From the NCBI GenBank assembly GCA_028023455.1, contig JAQFVV010012404.1:14683000-14746999 (forward strand): a DNA stretch of 64,000 nt, in the 5' to 3' direction. How positions within the stretch are numbered: position 1 is the stretch's first letter; each line of letters begins with the position of its first letter. Shown in pieces: positions 47,250 through 59,770 of this stretch. This DNA is from Epiperipatus broadwayi. Taxonomy: Eukaryota; Onychophora; Udeonychophora; Euonychophora; Peripatidae. The notes under the pieces are model-generated. The model had not been told where the DNA came from and made no database searches. It was given only the letters and a program-made list of their open reading frames with translations. Both the position numbers and the translations under genes were made by a program.

Positions 47250-48160
47250 CATATTCCATTTTTTGGAGATTTGGACACTATTTTCTTTTTATTAATGGCA
47301 TGGTTGTTATTAGCAATAAACCACATTTCTTTTATTCTATGTTTTTTATCATCTTGTTCAGTACAGACAATTTTCACATTTATCGGATTGAAAATGTGGT
47401 CAGAAAATTCCTCATGCTCGAAAGAAATAGATTTTTTTCTGGATTACTTTTGGAATGCTTGCACAAATATTTATGTTGGGAGAGTCTGGTGGCTATAGTT
47501 ATCCAAGACTCCCCATAATATACTGATTTGCAAGTGACATTATTGCATTCAATCTTGTACACTACTTGAGTTATTTGATCTTAGGATATTATATTTTTTG
47601 TGTTGTTTAGTAGACTATTTAGGTTAGAGAAGGGTTTCTCAGACTTATGTTATATATGCTGGTATAGATTTTTTTGTGTGTGTGTGAAAGCTTTGGTATG
47701 AATGATATACTTATCCAGGATTTTATTATCTAATCTAGATAAATGTGCTTGTTTTATTTTATTGAAAAAATTTTTGATCGTTTTTATTAGTGTTACCATT
47801 GTATCCTATTCTGCATGGATCATTTATATAGGTTTTATATTAGCTTTCTGATTTCCTTTGCATTTATAGAGTCTAAGATTTCTATTTAAAAAACTTTTTA
47901 TGCCACTGAGTTTGTGTGTCATAGGTGTGAGAAAATGCGAAGAATTGCACCTTGAATTTCAATTGGTTTGATGATCATTTTGAAGTCTATAAGTCTTTAT
48001 TTTTTTTAATGTATAGGTCTAAAAACTTTAGACTATTGAAGGTGTTATTGTGTTCAATTATCCATTGGAGTGTAGTTTTTAGCATTAACTTTATTTCATA
48101 TTTTTATGATCCATTCTGCAGGTGCACGTATCATCACATCATTGTCATACTACTTGTAAA
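47250..48160 (-). pseudogene. Penelope-like element relic: RT end and GIY-YIG domain
   Basis: Read on the minus strand from high to low coordinates, the relic begins at about 48080 with IIEHNNTFNSLKFLDLYIKK, a typical block after the RT active site in PLEs, then HTYDTQT-like and HKKFFK fragments. At about 47625 comes NPFSNLNSLLNNTKNII followed by VVYKIECNNVTCKSVYYGES, then TRLSQHKYLCKHSK. A frameshift leads to SFEHEEFSDHIFNP, KIVCTEQDDKKHRIKEMWFI and NNHAINKKKIV. Each block aligns with the plus-strand relic at 36.4-37 kb. This copy keeps the YYGE motif, the RL.QH block and the IKE Glu of the GIY-YIG endonuclease. The RT palm motif itself was not recognised. Frameshifts and stops make it inactive. 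Confidence 0.7.
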
Positions 48161-48169
48161 TAATATTAG

Positions 48170-51105
48170 AATCTATATTTAAATATTTAGGTATGATTTC
48201 ATCTCAGATTTAGCTAGTGTTAATCTGCAGATTATATATATATATAATTTTGCAATTCTATATGAGTTTTTAACTTTCCTTATACATTTGTAATTAGATA
48301 TAAGCACTTGGAGGCACAAGTTAAGAAAGGCTTACTGGGAAGCAAGATAACTCCCTCAGGGTAGTATTTTATATATATATACACACATTTAATGTAATCT
48401 GTGAAACAGGTTTTCATGCATTGCTATGATTATGATATTGCTTACAAGATATTGAAAGCATGCTTAGCAGATTACATTGTATATATTGAAGCACTCAATC
48501 TGTGATGCAGATTGAGCTTCATGTTTTATCTAACATAACCAACCAACCAACAGGGTTTGAATCCATCCCATCCAGTAAAATAACATGTTATATATATATA
48601 TATCGGTATTACGTATACACGAACACATGAATGCAAGAAATTGTATGCTAATATATTTGAAAATTATTCGTGTGTATATGTGATATATATATGAAAGGAA
48701 GGGAGGGGGATATTGCTTTTATTTTATAAAATAAAATATTGTAATCCTATATGTATTATTTGTTTTAATATATATATTTTAATTTTGTATCAAAATGTAT
48801 CAAAATAGTGAAAAGAAAATGCAATTGTCGAGAAGGTTCTGGAAATTGTTCACTATTAGATTGTACAAAAATGCGGAAGCTAATAAGTATAATTATAACA
48901 TTTTTACTTTAAATTGAAATTTCTTTTAGCTTTCATTAATAACCTCTAATGGAAATTTACATTGTTCATGAGAAAGTTCTAGAAATAGATTGCCAGCCCT
49001 TATCAACATTTGTATCTTCTTGACAATAGGGTTAAGAAAGTCGAATATCGCTTCAGGTAGTGAACTAAGAACATTCTTGAAATATTTCTGAATCAGTATA
49101 AGTGGGGCTGAATTTAGTTATAAAAAAGAGTTTTGTGAGCTGTTGCCAACATACTCCGCACCAGTTGAATTTCTGAAATGTTCCAGTAGAGGGACCCAAG
49201 CCACCTTTCTCTGTCGAGACCATCTCCTTACCATGCCACAACTGAGCTCCTATCATTCAAAAGTTCCTGAGCTGTTAGAAAAGTACAGAGGCCAATAAGA
49301 ACTGTATTTAGTCTAATCAAAACATGCCTGCCCCAAAAATCAAAGAATGCCGCACCAAGAGTCATCTTAGTTGCTTTCCCTGTTTGTAATTAATTAATCA
49401 TAAATTTAATGCTTTTGTCTGTAATGTTTTCTCAATATTTTAACTCGCTAACCAGTGAATACTTTAAAATAATTATATCATTGCTGTACATCGATTCTCT
49501 ATAACCCTAATTAATCATAATGTATACTTACTAATCCAATTCACGCTTCTTACTATATATGTAATTTAGTGCAGTAGTAACTTATAATTGTTAATATTTT
49601 TTATATTTCTTGATTTATTAAATGTATAATGCCTGTCAATCAAACCCAATCTCACTAGCTTCATGTCTGTTTTAATCCCTCTAAAAAAAAAAGGGGGAGA
49701 GTAATTAATTATTTGATTTTTATTCATTTCTAAATTATTTCATAAGATTGAGTTCTCTTTCTAATAAATATATGCATTCAGAATAATTTATTGCTAATTT
49801 GTTTAAAACTTATAAATATAATTTTCCAACCTGGGTGGATTTGGGTGTCCATTTCGTTTTATTATTTTATCTTAATAATCATCATCAAAGTACTGGCTAT
49901 CAATTTATTTCATTAGCAGCACTCTTATGTGTGCTGATTTCTTTGATTATATTACTATTTTGTTCTTAAATTAAATGGGATTGATCATTGGAAAGTGGAG
50001 GAAAATGCACGCTTCAGTAGTTAAAATTTTCTTTGCTTATTAATTATTATTAGATATTACGTGAGTCACTATTTAAATATATTGTGATATATATTAATTA
50101 TTTAAGGCTTTATTTTCTTATTAAATCAAATAATTCATTTCTTTATCATCGCATTGCTAGCATATGTCAGAATTAATTAATGATTTATATTTCATTGCTT
50201 TGATCGGATCCGCTCATACTGTCGTTCTGGAGGTTCACAAAGTTCCATTGTCTTGTTTTGTATTCTTGTTCAAAACAGGGGTATACAGCTACACCCTGGA
50301 ACAAGCAAGCTAGAGTAGCAGAAGCTCTGTATGGTTGCCATATGCCAGACCATAGCAACTTTCTACTTACCTCTCCATAAGGTATCGCTCCGCCAGAAGC
50401 GCCGGCATACCCTCATCCATTAAAATAATAATGAAGTGTTCTATCAGCTAAAGGCAGCCTGTTTGATAAAAATAAATCGTAGTGATATGGTGTAATGAAT
50501 CATTTTTGTCTTTAAATATTCTTTATTGGAGTTTTATAACCAACCTTGCTGAAGTTGCTCACACTCTTTCAAATAAACCATTCCCATATCTACAGTTTTG
50601 CTATATTTTGAGATCGTTAAACTCTGTAAAATGAATAATAAAATATTTATCTTAGTGTACTTACAAATACAAATGTATTCTCTTCATATGTTAGAAATAA
50701 AAGCAATAATCCTTTATAAATTTGTATGTTGTAATGCTTAGGGCAAAATGTCAGAATTAAAGAAACAGCGAAATCCCGTGTTATTAAATATATATATGGT
50801 TCTTCAACTTGTATAACATCCATCAACCACCCAGATAAACTGCTTGTATACAAATGAATAAAATATGATTTCGGAACCAAAGTTGATATTGTAATACCAC
50901 ATGATACCTATATATGTTACTCTATAAATAACTTAATGTATTATTCTCGAATATTTAAATTAATGAAATACTTATATGCATGAAGTTGGTAACTGTATAA
51001 TCACATTTGTTATAATAAATCTTTATATATAAATTCACTCCAGTATGTTCAAATCCTTATTAATTAATCTTATTGATATATATATATGTTTCTTAAATTG
51101 TTTTT
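48170..51105. other. Mostly A+T-rich, with two unexplained complex blocks
   Basis: No supported gene. Hairpins occur at 48391-48478 and 48494-48516 (see findings). Two blocks have clearly higher complexity than their flanks: 48960-49390, with an open minus-strand frame at 49065-49256, and 50195-50420, GC-richer and ending GCGCCGGCATACCC. Neither matches a family I recognise; inserted repeats of unknown type are likely. Confidence 0.4.
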
Positions 51106-51169
51106 TTTTTTGGGTTCACTCAATGTCTCATTGATCATCATCATCAAATAAAATGTCTTGTTGTATGCT

Positions 51170-51335
51170 GTAGCCCCCAGGCCTGGAAATAAGGAATTTA
51201 TATTGTATCACCGTAGGTATTTGTCCGTAGTGTAATAGATTTGGTGAATGGGCAAATAGGTTAGAATTCATGATTGCTTCTGACCTGTGTATCTTGGGCA
51301 TCATTGGATTCGGGGTACTTTTGCTTAGATTCTAA
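51170..51335 (-). repeat. Dispersed repeat block, also at 59.8 kb
   Basis: The core TCTGACCTGTGTATCTTGGG and its flanks (GGGCAAATAGGTTAGAATTCATGA, given here in pieces; ATTGGATTCGGGGTACTTTTG) match the reverse complement of 59815-59905 over about 100 bp, with roughly four in five bases the same by eye. Read on the minus strand, a shared frame gives DAQDTQVR..HE, so the block may be coding. It lies downstream, in minus-strand sense, of the Gypsy RT relic at 52 kb and could be part of that element. Confidence 0.65.
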
Positions 51336-51699
51336 GTCTTAAGTTGAATGGACATACATTTTCAGCTGGTACAATATATATAAATCCCATCATGATGGAG
51401 TTTGTATATCTTGCTGCCCAGTACACAATTTTCAAGCTTTTGTTACTTACATCTCTAAGCACTTATATCTAAATATAATCTCATTGCATTTTTTATCACA
51501 TCAATATTTATGTTTTTATATGTTTTCCATATTTTAAGTTTCCATTTTTTTGTTTCTTTTTATAAATTATTAGAACTTTGATTTTCTGGGTGAATTTATT
51601 ATCTCTATTTTTTAATATTAATTTTTCCTTTCTTTGATGGTGAACATAGTTAAGTTGTTTATGATATACGATACTATTGTTCCATCATACAGGAATTAT

Positions 51700-52900
51700 T
51701 TGTTTAAATAATCTGTGGGTTATTTTCCTATCTATTTATTTAAACAGTTATCTATACAAACTTTTTATCCAATTAATTTTTTGCCTCATTGGTCACACAA
51801 CTTAAACTGCTATTTTTTCCTAGAAATTAAGGTTAATAATTGATTCATAAACCCTGCTCATTAAGAATTCCATCAAAGTTTTATTAATAGTATCAATAAC
51901 ATTCTTTGTTGGTGCAATATGGCTGTATATGAGGTTTCCAGAATTCTTTTGTTTTTAGCTGTTAAGAGAGCTATTTAAATTGTTGAATGACCAGAAAACT
52001 TTATTACCTTCAATTTCCATCTATCTTTGGCTGCATTTAAATTTATCCTTCCAGTCTGTCATATATTTTAAACAGTTTTTGAAATAACATCTTTTTTGAA
52101 TTCATTATAGTGAGTATGTCATTAAAATATGGAATCAACCTTTTATTCTTTAGTGCAGTGCTTCAATTTTCATCCAAAATATATTTGTCGCTGTATTCAT
52201 ATCAAATAGTAACTTACTGCATTTGAACAATCTGAAGGAGATTGCTATCTGCTGACTTACGACATTAAGATCAAGCTTGACAAAATGAGATATTTTTTTA
52301 AAGTATACTGTATACTCTAATATATAGCACACGATATAAGGCTTTATTTAAATATTTATTAACTGTGGCTCTGTAATCACCACAAATATAGATTTGATCA
52401 TTTGCTTGAGTTATAACTACAATTGGTGTGGCCAAAATCTAATAATTTCAATTGTTATAAGACTACTGTTGGCCATGCTTATATTTTTGCTTCTACTTTT
52501 ATTCCATGAGTGAGTGAAATTTGCAAATTGCTGAATATGTATTATCTAATGCGCAACAGTTGTAAAGTTTATAAAAATGCTGATTTGTGATTCGAAAAAT
52601 AATTAATCATATTTGTGTTGAATTTCTTGTTTGAACAAAACCTTTTCCACAACATTTGTTTATACTCTGTTGCTTTAACCCACTCTACCAATAATCAGAT
52701 TTATCTTTGTATTTAAATGCATAGTAGCAGATGTTTACACTTTTCTTTGTATTTTATTGATACCAAGAGCAACCAATTTAAATATATTTACATTCACCTC
52801 TAGAGCTTTTATGATTTTGATAGATGGGATATTAAAACAATTGGCAATATGGTTCTCGAATCTTGTTGAATGTTTGTGATATATCTAAGCAGTTAAATAT
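51700..52900 (-). pseudogene. Gypsy-type LTR retrotransposon relic (RT)
   Basis: On the minus strand the RT is recognisable from 52470 down. The order is IVVITQANDQIYICGDYRATV with NKYLNKAL (the ATPIV..K....R.C.DYR..N block), HFVKLDLNVVSQQI (KLDL..AY.QI, catalytic Asp present), then PYFNDIL near 52110 where Gypsy elements have Y.DDIL. The first Asp of the YxDD box is therefore Asn. Near 52000 LNAAKDRWKLKVIKFSGH fits the segment leading to the YLG/FLGH motif. Upstream (52490-52900) frames give VLFKQEIQHKY, a block found just before the RT. RNase H and integrase were not convincingly found. No LTRs were identified. Many stops. Confidence 0.65.
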
Positions 52901-54375
52901 TTCTAATGCAATTTTTTTCACAAATTTGCAGTTTCATTATGAATTGCTTTTTTTTTAAAGTTAATGTTTTATGAAAATTTACATCTATTTTTCCATTTAT
53001 AATTGTCACTTTCTATTTTTATTTTTCCAATGTATACATGCTATCTGCTTTTTTGACATACACTTAAAATAATTACTCTGCAACCTATTTCCGCACAGTA
53101 ATAGAATCTAAATTGTTCAGTTGTAACTTTGATAATTTATTTTAAAAATGATGTATTTTGAATCATTTATCTTATTGTATTGGAGTTTATGAGCTTACTT
53201 CTGTATTAGTTCATATATCCACTCATTTTTTTAAATGTTGCTGCATAAGTCAAATCAGATTTAATTATGCACTGTTATCTGAATCTGTCATCATGTATTT
53301 CTGTCAGCACTGATCCAAGATGACTATTTTAAGAAAATTTCAATAATATAGATTTTAGCCAATTCTTGCAAGGTTACAGTATTTTTTAACTTTTTTTTCT
53401 GCCACCTCTTTCTCAGATATAACCATACACAATAGACATGGATGAAAGTAATTGTTTGTTATGAGTAAATTTATTTGATAAGATGACTTACATAGTTTAA
53501 TTACATCTATTACTTTCCTACGACTATAGTATATTATTGTTGTTATTTTTCACTTATTTCCATCAGTTGTATTCAAGGAAATAAATTTTTCCTTTGATAG
53601 CACAAAAGCCATTTGGTTTTATTATTCATATCAAATTTAGCAAAATTCATTTGCTTATTTGAGGCCATTACAAATTACCTACATATTAGTTAAGAACAGT
53701 GAATTTTACTTAAATATATATGCAAGAAGTGAATTAAATGCAAGACAAACAAATGAGTGACAAGAAATGTAATGAACAATGTTATTTAATACGTATTAAT
53801 AAAATAAATTGTAAGAGTAGCTCACAATTCAACCTTTGTTGACTGTCGCCACTAAATTAAACTCATTTATAATGTAAAAAAAAAAAAAAGATGGTTGAGC
53901 ATGTATTTTCATTTTATGGAATAAATACCCCCCCCCCCACCACACACACATATATATAGACACAACAAACGTTTATTTTTTGTTATATTAAAGAATTATC
54001 ATGATAGATTAGTTTCACTTATCTAATAGAAAGATAATCTAATTAAACAAACAATCATAGCAACCGATAGAAGAAAATCTTTATCAATATTTGGCTTAAA
54101 TGATTAGAATGTCGACCAATTTCAGTTACTTTAATATTTTTTTAGATGTTAAAGTTGGGCTTGCTTGTTAATATGAATCTGTTACTGCTGAATTAGAATG
54201 TCAAAATTAAAGTATTTCTTCATCATGTTATAATTGTTTCTATTAAATTTCTTATATATAGAAAGTTATAATTTATTGTATAAATTTTAAACATAGAAGT
54301 TAAATAGTTTTATCTTTTATTTCACTACCTTTTTTTCTAGAAATAAGGTAAGTTTTCCAGTTGAAATGGCCAATT
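52901..54375. other. A+T-rich DNA, possibly decayed Gypsy upstream region
   Basis: No clear protease or gag motif. A C9 tract with CA and TA microsatellites lies at 53930-53958. Confidence 0.4.
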
Positions 54376-54379
54376 AAGA

Positions 54380-55110
54380 TGACCAATCATTTCTAGAAGT
54401 CTAAAACAAAATGACAAATTCATTAAAGTAGTTTTTAGGAAGAGAATATATTTCAGAATAAAATAAAAAACAAAGGGATTAAAAGCAAATGAATGTTTTA
54501 GAATTTAATAAAATATGATAAGATTGTGAAAGTAAGAAAAGAGAACTAAAGATAAATTCTAAAAGAATTAAAGTAATATTGAATGGCTATTCTATGATTT
54601 ATAATAATGAATTAGAAGTTAATATGTATAAAATATTTTGGTTAGATTATTAATATAGATGATTGCATAATGGATAAAATTAATGACAGAAATAAAATAA
54701 TATTAAAAGAAAATATACCTATGTGCTTTTAAAAAAGTTTTTAATAAATATGTTTTACAAGTGTCTACATTTGAAACTGAGAGTTTTGATCTTTAATTAA
54801 AAGAGCATCAAATAGTTCATATCATGTAGCAAAATATGAAGATATGTAGGTAGGGAATAACAAGCAAAAGTTAAATTTATTATCAGAGTTAATACACTGA
54901 ATAAATCTGCCTGAATATATTATTAAAAGAGATGACAATAAATGGCTAATTGGATTTGTAGGCTGGAAAGTTGGATCCAAAGATATTGAAAGGGATCATG
55001 TACGAAATAAATGAGCAAGGAAGTTTGCTGAAGTGATGTGGAGAAAAGAAGCTCTGGATCAAAGAAACTGAAATAAAGAGAATTTTTTATTCTATAATCT
55101 TTTCGATAAC
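54380..55110 (+). pseudogene. Very decayed LINE ORF2 tail (tentative)
   Basis: Plus-strand frames give ILNGYSMIYNNELEVNMYKIF and then DRNKIILKEN, ETESFDL and IVHIM..NMKICR. The sequence ends with RLESWIQ/LDPKILKG-type residues and a basic tail. This order resembles the YLG, K..Y, YG.E.W and E.K.LR segments after the RT in RTE-like LINEs. Every block is damaged and the frame changes often. Chance resemblance is possible. Confidence 0.3.
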
Positions 55111-56655
55111 GGTAAAGTTTTTGACTCTTGCATTTATTCATTTTAATATATGTTAATATTTAAAAGAATACAATAGTGAATCTTAATGATTTGCTTTTTA
55201 AGTATATTGATCAAACAATAAACCTATCATTTACATATAAAATTAATATATTTTTTCTTTTTCTAATGGCTAGAAAGCAGTCTAAAGCTGCATTTTAGTT
55301 TTTTAAATTCACTTACAGTTATTGATTCTGAGACTGACTTATAATTTTAACTTTTATATACTTTAGATAGGTTGAAAATATATCCAATATTAATACTACA
55401 TACTTTTTACTTATATTCTTTTTTTTTTTTATTTTTTTGGGCTTGAAAAAAGGGGAGGTATATATGTATTTTGGGGGGGTGTTTATATATTATTGTAAAA
55501 AATTTTTTTTAATAAGGGGGGAGTTTAAACAATTTTTATGTAGTGCCTTATGTGAATATATGTGAATGTATATATGTATTTATGGCATTGGGATGTTATA
55601 TATATTATTGATAACAAATTCTTATTTTTATAAGATGTAAGGTGATTTATTTTATATATCTATAATTATCTGAGTTAATTAAAAGTAAAACTTCTTTGAA
55701 TAACACTCTACTCCAGGGCAAAAGCATATCCAAAAATCTCTTTAGAGAAAGAGTAAAGAATAAACCATTATTAACCATTATTTCTAATTTCTGAGTGGTG
55801 AAGAGTAGAGTAGTTTTCCATGTATGTTTTATCCTCCGGATAAGAATAGCTTGTAATTATTTCCTGACTAATATTGATTTGGAAATGGACGACTTACAGA
55901 AAGAAAAATCTTAAGTTTGTTTGAAATTTGAAGGCCTAATTTGAATTCTGTTAATAAAAATGGCAGGTAGATATGCCCATAAAATTTATAATGTAGCTCT
56001 ACATATGAGACACTAAAACAAATCGTATCAAAAGGGAAAGAAAGTATTTGCAAACTACTACTACTTTTGTCGATCATCTATTTTTGGTTAATTATAAATA
56101 TTTTTTGCCTGAACACTTCAAATTGCATTTTTAGCAGAGGACATGCATATAGAACTATTTTTATTTCTCTTTGAAGCATAGAATTTTAAGATAGGCAAAA
56201 TTATATATAATGTTACGTCATCTTAAACAAATAATAAAATTATTTTTTTATAATAACGAAAATAGAAATTGATCAATACTTAGCAACATCTCTTGTACAA
56301 CTCAGTGCATTTACTTCACTCTGTAATCTGAATTTCATTCTTTTCAAAAGTAATTTTGTTTAGAAATTTTTTTATTCTTTTCTAATTTTAATTTGACATT
56401 TCCTTCAACTTTTTTATTGAAATATTCTTTTTATTTAATATAAATTGTAAAATATAGGAATCTCAGATTATTTGAATTATATATATACACACACATTCAC
56501 AATAAATATATTGTTTGCCAAACAAATGGTAATAAAACTGATTAAATATTATTTAAATAATAGATATGACATGCAACAACAATGAGATCGATTATTAATA
56601 TCTAGTATTTTATACCTTTTTTTAAAAAAAAAAGCTTTCTCTATATTTCTGTATA
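55111..56655. other. A+T-rich DNA, no gene seen
   Basis: T-, G- and TA-rich low-complexity tracts (for example 55420-55515). No supported feature. Confidence 0.5.
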
Positions 56656-56658
56656 TAT

Positions 56659-56892
56659 ACAAAATATTATTGAGATATGATTTTATATAGCGCTATGCTT
56701 TTATACTGTAATAATGATATAAGCGATTAAGACAATGCACATGCGCTTTAAAGATAAATTATAAATGAAGTGCATCCTTTCTAAAATACTATATCTTGTG
56801 TCGGGAAAAGTGAGAGTATTCATTTATAATTTATCTTTAAAGCGCATGTGCATTGGCTTAATCGCTACTATCACTATTACAAAATATTATTG
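56659..56892. mobile_element. Small foldback element related to the 24-kb array
   Basis: The core (56673-56878, about 206 bp) has two inverted arms built from the ~335-bp array unit: TATATAGCGCTATGC, GCGATTAAGACAATGC and GATAAATTATAAATGAA, then their reverse complement ending TTGGCTTAATCGCTA. It is bracketed by a direct repeat, AAAATATTATTG at 56661-56672 and 56881-56892 (14 bp if the preceding AC is counted). That suggests insertion with a target duplication. There is no coding capacity. It shows that the unit moves as a unit and is not only a local satellite. The transposon class is unknown. Confidence 0.75.
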
Positions 56893-58479
56893 TAAAGACT
56901 AAAATTAAATAAAGTATGGCTGGAAATATAGCAAGAAAAGAGAATAATTGATTGAATTAGATTATTAATTAAAAAATAAGATTTTAGAAAATATTTAATT
57001 TGAAATGGGATGAGATCAGGAAGTTTTCTAGATCATTAGGGAAGGAAAAACTTATGACATGTACTTCAAAAAATAGTAGAAGATATTTGTTTTGCAATGG
57101 ATTGCCATTAACTGATGTTGATACTGAATTATATGTTGATAAATACATTTATGTATATATACTATAAAATTAATGCACTTATTATACCAGATGTATTCTA
57201 TATAATTGGTGTCAAACTAATTTTAATTTAATGTGGTTTGAAGAATCAAATAGTTTAAGTAATCAAATATAAATCAAACAAAGCAACACACTGGCTGACT
57301 TAGAAATATGAAGTGGATCAAATGATGTTGGCAATATATAAGTTAAAGGAATATCCTATTACTTTGTTAGTGTATACTAAAGATGCCTAAACATAATTCA
57401 TAATTTATGTCTCTAAGATTTTCTTATAAATATAGTACCAGGTCTTTATAGCTAAACAAGTAAATGTGTTTTGCAAAAAATTTCTATTTCTATTACGATA
57501 TTATTTCATTTTATGTAAACTTGATTTACATATATGTATACTATCCTCGAAAATATATGGCATAAACAAAGTTTACAGAAAGCATGAAAATATCTGAAAT
57601 ATGTCATTGCTTTCAATGTTAATAATAATTCAATTTAATGATGTGAAATAAAAGGATAAATTATTTTATTCATTTATTAAAAGCAAATTAATTTTACTTG
57701 TTTATTCTATTGATCAAATTTGAGAAATGAGGGAAATATTTTTAATTTATTACTAGTATTTAATTTTTATACTGATCATAGCTGAAAATAGCAGATAAAA
57801 TATCTTTTTTTTAACTCTGTAGCTGGAGAAAATTGATTATAAAATTGTTAATTGCAAGGATATCCATTATTTTAAATATTAATAGAAATACAATGCTTCA
57901 GATAATATATGCTGTGTAAAAAATACTTTTAGTGCAGAGCACTATAAATGTGATCATTATAAAAAGATACATTTTTAATATGTCATAGAAATAAAAATTT
58001 ATAATAGAATGTATTAATTTACATAATATGAGAACAAACTGCATTTTTAATAGATAGCATTTCTTAAGACTCTTAATCAATTGAAATCAATAAAAGTGTA
58101 ATTAATTGTATTTAAATTCTAGTATTTTTTAATTGATTTTCTTTTTACATAAATAAATTTATAAACTGTATTTTTAAATAGTTATAATGTAATTTTTAAA
58201 AGTTTTGTACATCCTCAAGCTGTCATCTGATATTAAAGTTTCTTTTAAAAAAATACATGAAAATTGTTTTGATTAATTTTTTTATGATAGGGTTAAAATA
58301 ACATTATGTTAGGATTAAAGAAACCTTTTATTTTAATAGAAATATCTATTGTTCAAAACCTTTTTTCCCACTGTTATCTTTTAATAAAATATAAAAATAT
58401 ATTTTTAAATGAAAATCACTTGCATCATTTATTATATTTTAATTTATATTTAAAAAACCAAAATAATGTGCAATTAAAT
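56893..58479. other. A+T-rich DNA, no gene seen
   Basis: No motif that I can support. Short purine-rich coding-like fragments at 57000-57120 could not be identified. Confidence 0.45.
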
Positions 58480-58534
58480 ATTATTATTATTATCATCATC
58501 ATCATCATCATCATCATTATTATTATTATTATTA
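58480..58534. repeat. (ATT/ATC)n trinucleotide microsatellite
   Basis: ATT units, then about eight ATC units, then ATT units again. It lies about 150 bp upstream of a LINE relic. Confidence 0.9.
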
Positions 58535-58689
58535 GGGCTGCATAAATTTTTGAGGAGTTGACAATGGTGACATAAATGGAATATCTTCTTCACAGCATGA
58601 ATTTATACCCAATAAATAAGTGGAAACTAATTTTCTCATTATATAGTTGACATAGCACATGAGTATGATGTTCTATATAAATTTTATGG

Positions 58690-59770
58690 TATATATTTTG
58701 ATTATCAAAAGCTTTTGATAAAGTTGATCCTACTAATCTACCTCACAAATTATTTAAAACAGGATTTTCTTCTAAATCTATTTATAGACTTGAATATTTT
58801 TTCTTTGGAAACCATATAACATATGTTAAATATACTGATAACACCTTTAAATGTGTTTGTAATTTAGATATTCCCTAGTGTAGTATTTTAACACCTATGT
58901 TTTTAATATATATGAATGCTCTTAAAGATTGTCAAAATATTTTTTATGTTTTATGATGCACAGATATAAAATCTTTAAAAGGATTACATTTGTGATTGAT
59001 AATACATTGTTTTAAAATGATACTTACAACATTGATGTCTGATGGTATTTAAAAAATATGTTCATTAATCTAAATAAATGTTTATTGTTTTCTTATTTTA
59101 ACAAATGTAATATTTGGGTAATTTTTTATTTTATTAATTCATATAAAATTAATCTTGTTAATTCTTATAAAGCTCTGGGAATTTTATTTTCTAATAATGT
59201 ATTCCATCATCATCCTATTGAAAATATTGTTGGTAAAGCTTTCAAGATCATGAGTGCCATTTTAGGCATAGTTATCTTTTCTTTGAAATGCAGAATACAA
59301 ATTATTTATCTCACTGATTTTTTTGGAGTTTAAACAGGCAAAACTCTCCATACAGTAGTGCCACTCAGTGCAAACCAGAGTTTTGCCTGTTTTAACAGCT
59401 TGAGCAATCATAAGAAATGGTGATCATGTGCTGTTTCCTGGGGTTTTAAGGTATGGTTCAGTCATCTGTAGTCCAAATTCTGAATTAGTTTATATATTAA
59501 CTCAATTAGTTTTTAACAATTTTTCTAAATACGTCTTCTTAAATAGTAAAGATGATTTTTATTTAATTCTAAACATAAATTTAAAAAATTAAAAATTACT
59601 CAACAAGGCATATTACCTGGTATGGTGCCACTTATTTCTGTTAATTTTCACTTTCATGATGGCTAAACTGTTTTTTTTTTTCAACTTTACACTGACTTAT
59701 TTATAATTTAGAGCTTATGCAGTTCTATAATAGTCTAACAGTTAAACATAATTTTTGAATATTTTTGATT
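58690..59770 (+). pseudogene. LINE RT relic (Jockey/CR1-like)
   Basis: Translation with one early frameshift gives FDYQKAFDKVDPTNLPHKLF near 58695-58755 (the D.SKAFD..H block with catalytic Asp). It continues with GNHITYVKYTD and NLDIP..SIL..MFLIYMNALKD (the GVPQGS.L.P.LF.IYINDL block). The FADD position near 58950 is degraded (CTDIKSLKG). The next open frame (59058-59333) holds LNKCLLFSYFNKCN, SYKALGILFSNN (the KDLGI thumb block) and ENIVGKAFKIMSAILGI. After a 61-bp hairpin the tail resumes with VLRYGSVI.SPNSELVYILTQ and FLNSKDDFYLILNINL, matching the LEYGSVVW and RR..DL..LY segments. It is a different LINE family from the CR1-like element at 14 kb. Confidence 0.7.
59332..59392. repeat. 61-bp hairpin inserted in the LINE relic
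   Basis: The arms AAACAGGCAAAACTCT (59332-59347) and AGAGTTTTGCCTGTTT (59377-59392) are perfectly complementary over 16 bp around a 29-bp loop. Pairing extends a few bases further out with one mismatch. It sits where the LINE reading frame breaks off and resumes afterwards, so it is probably a tiny inserted foldback or the remains of an excised element. Confidence 0.75.

Noticed and set aside
58306-58545. 79-codon frame ending in poly-isoleucine
   Set aside because: The end is the translated ATT/ATC microsatellite and the rest is A+T-rich without motifs.
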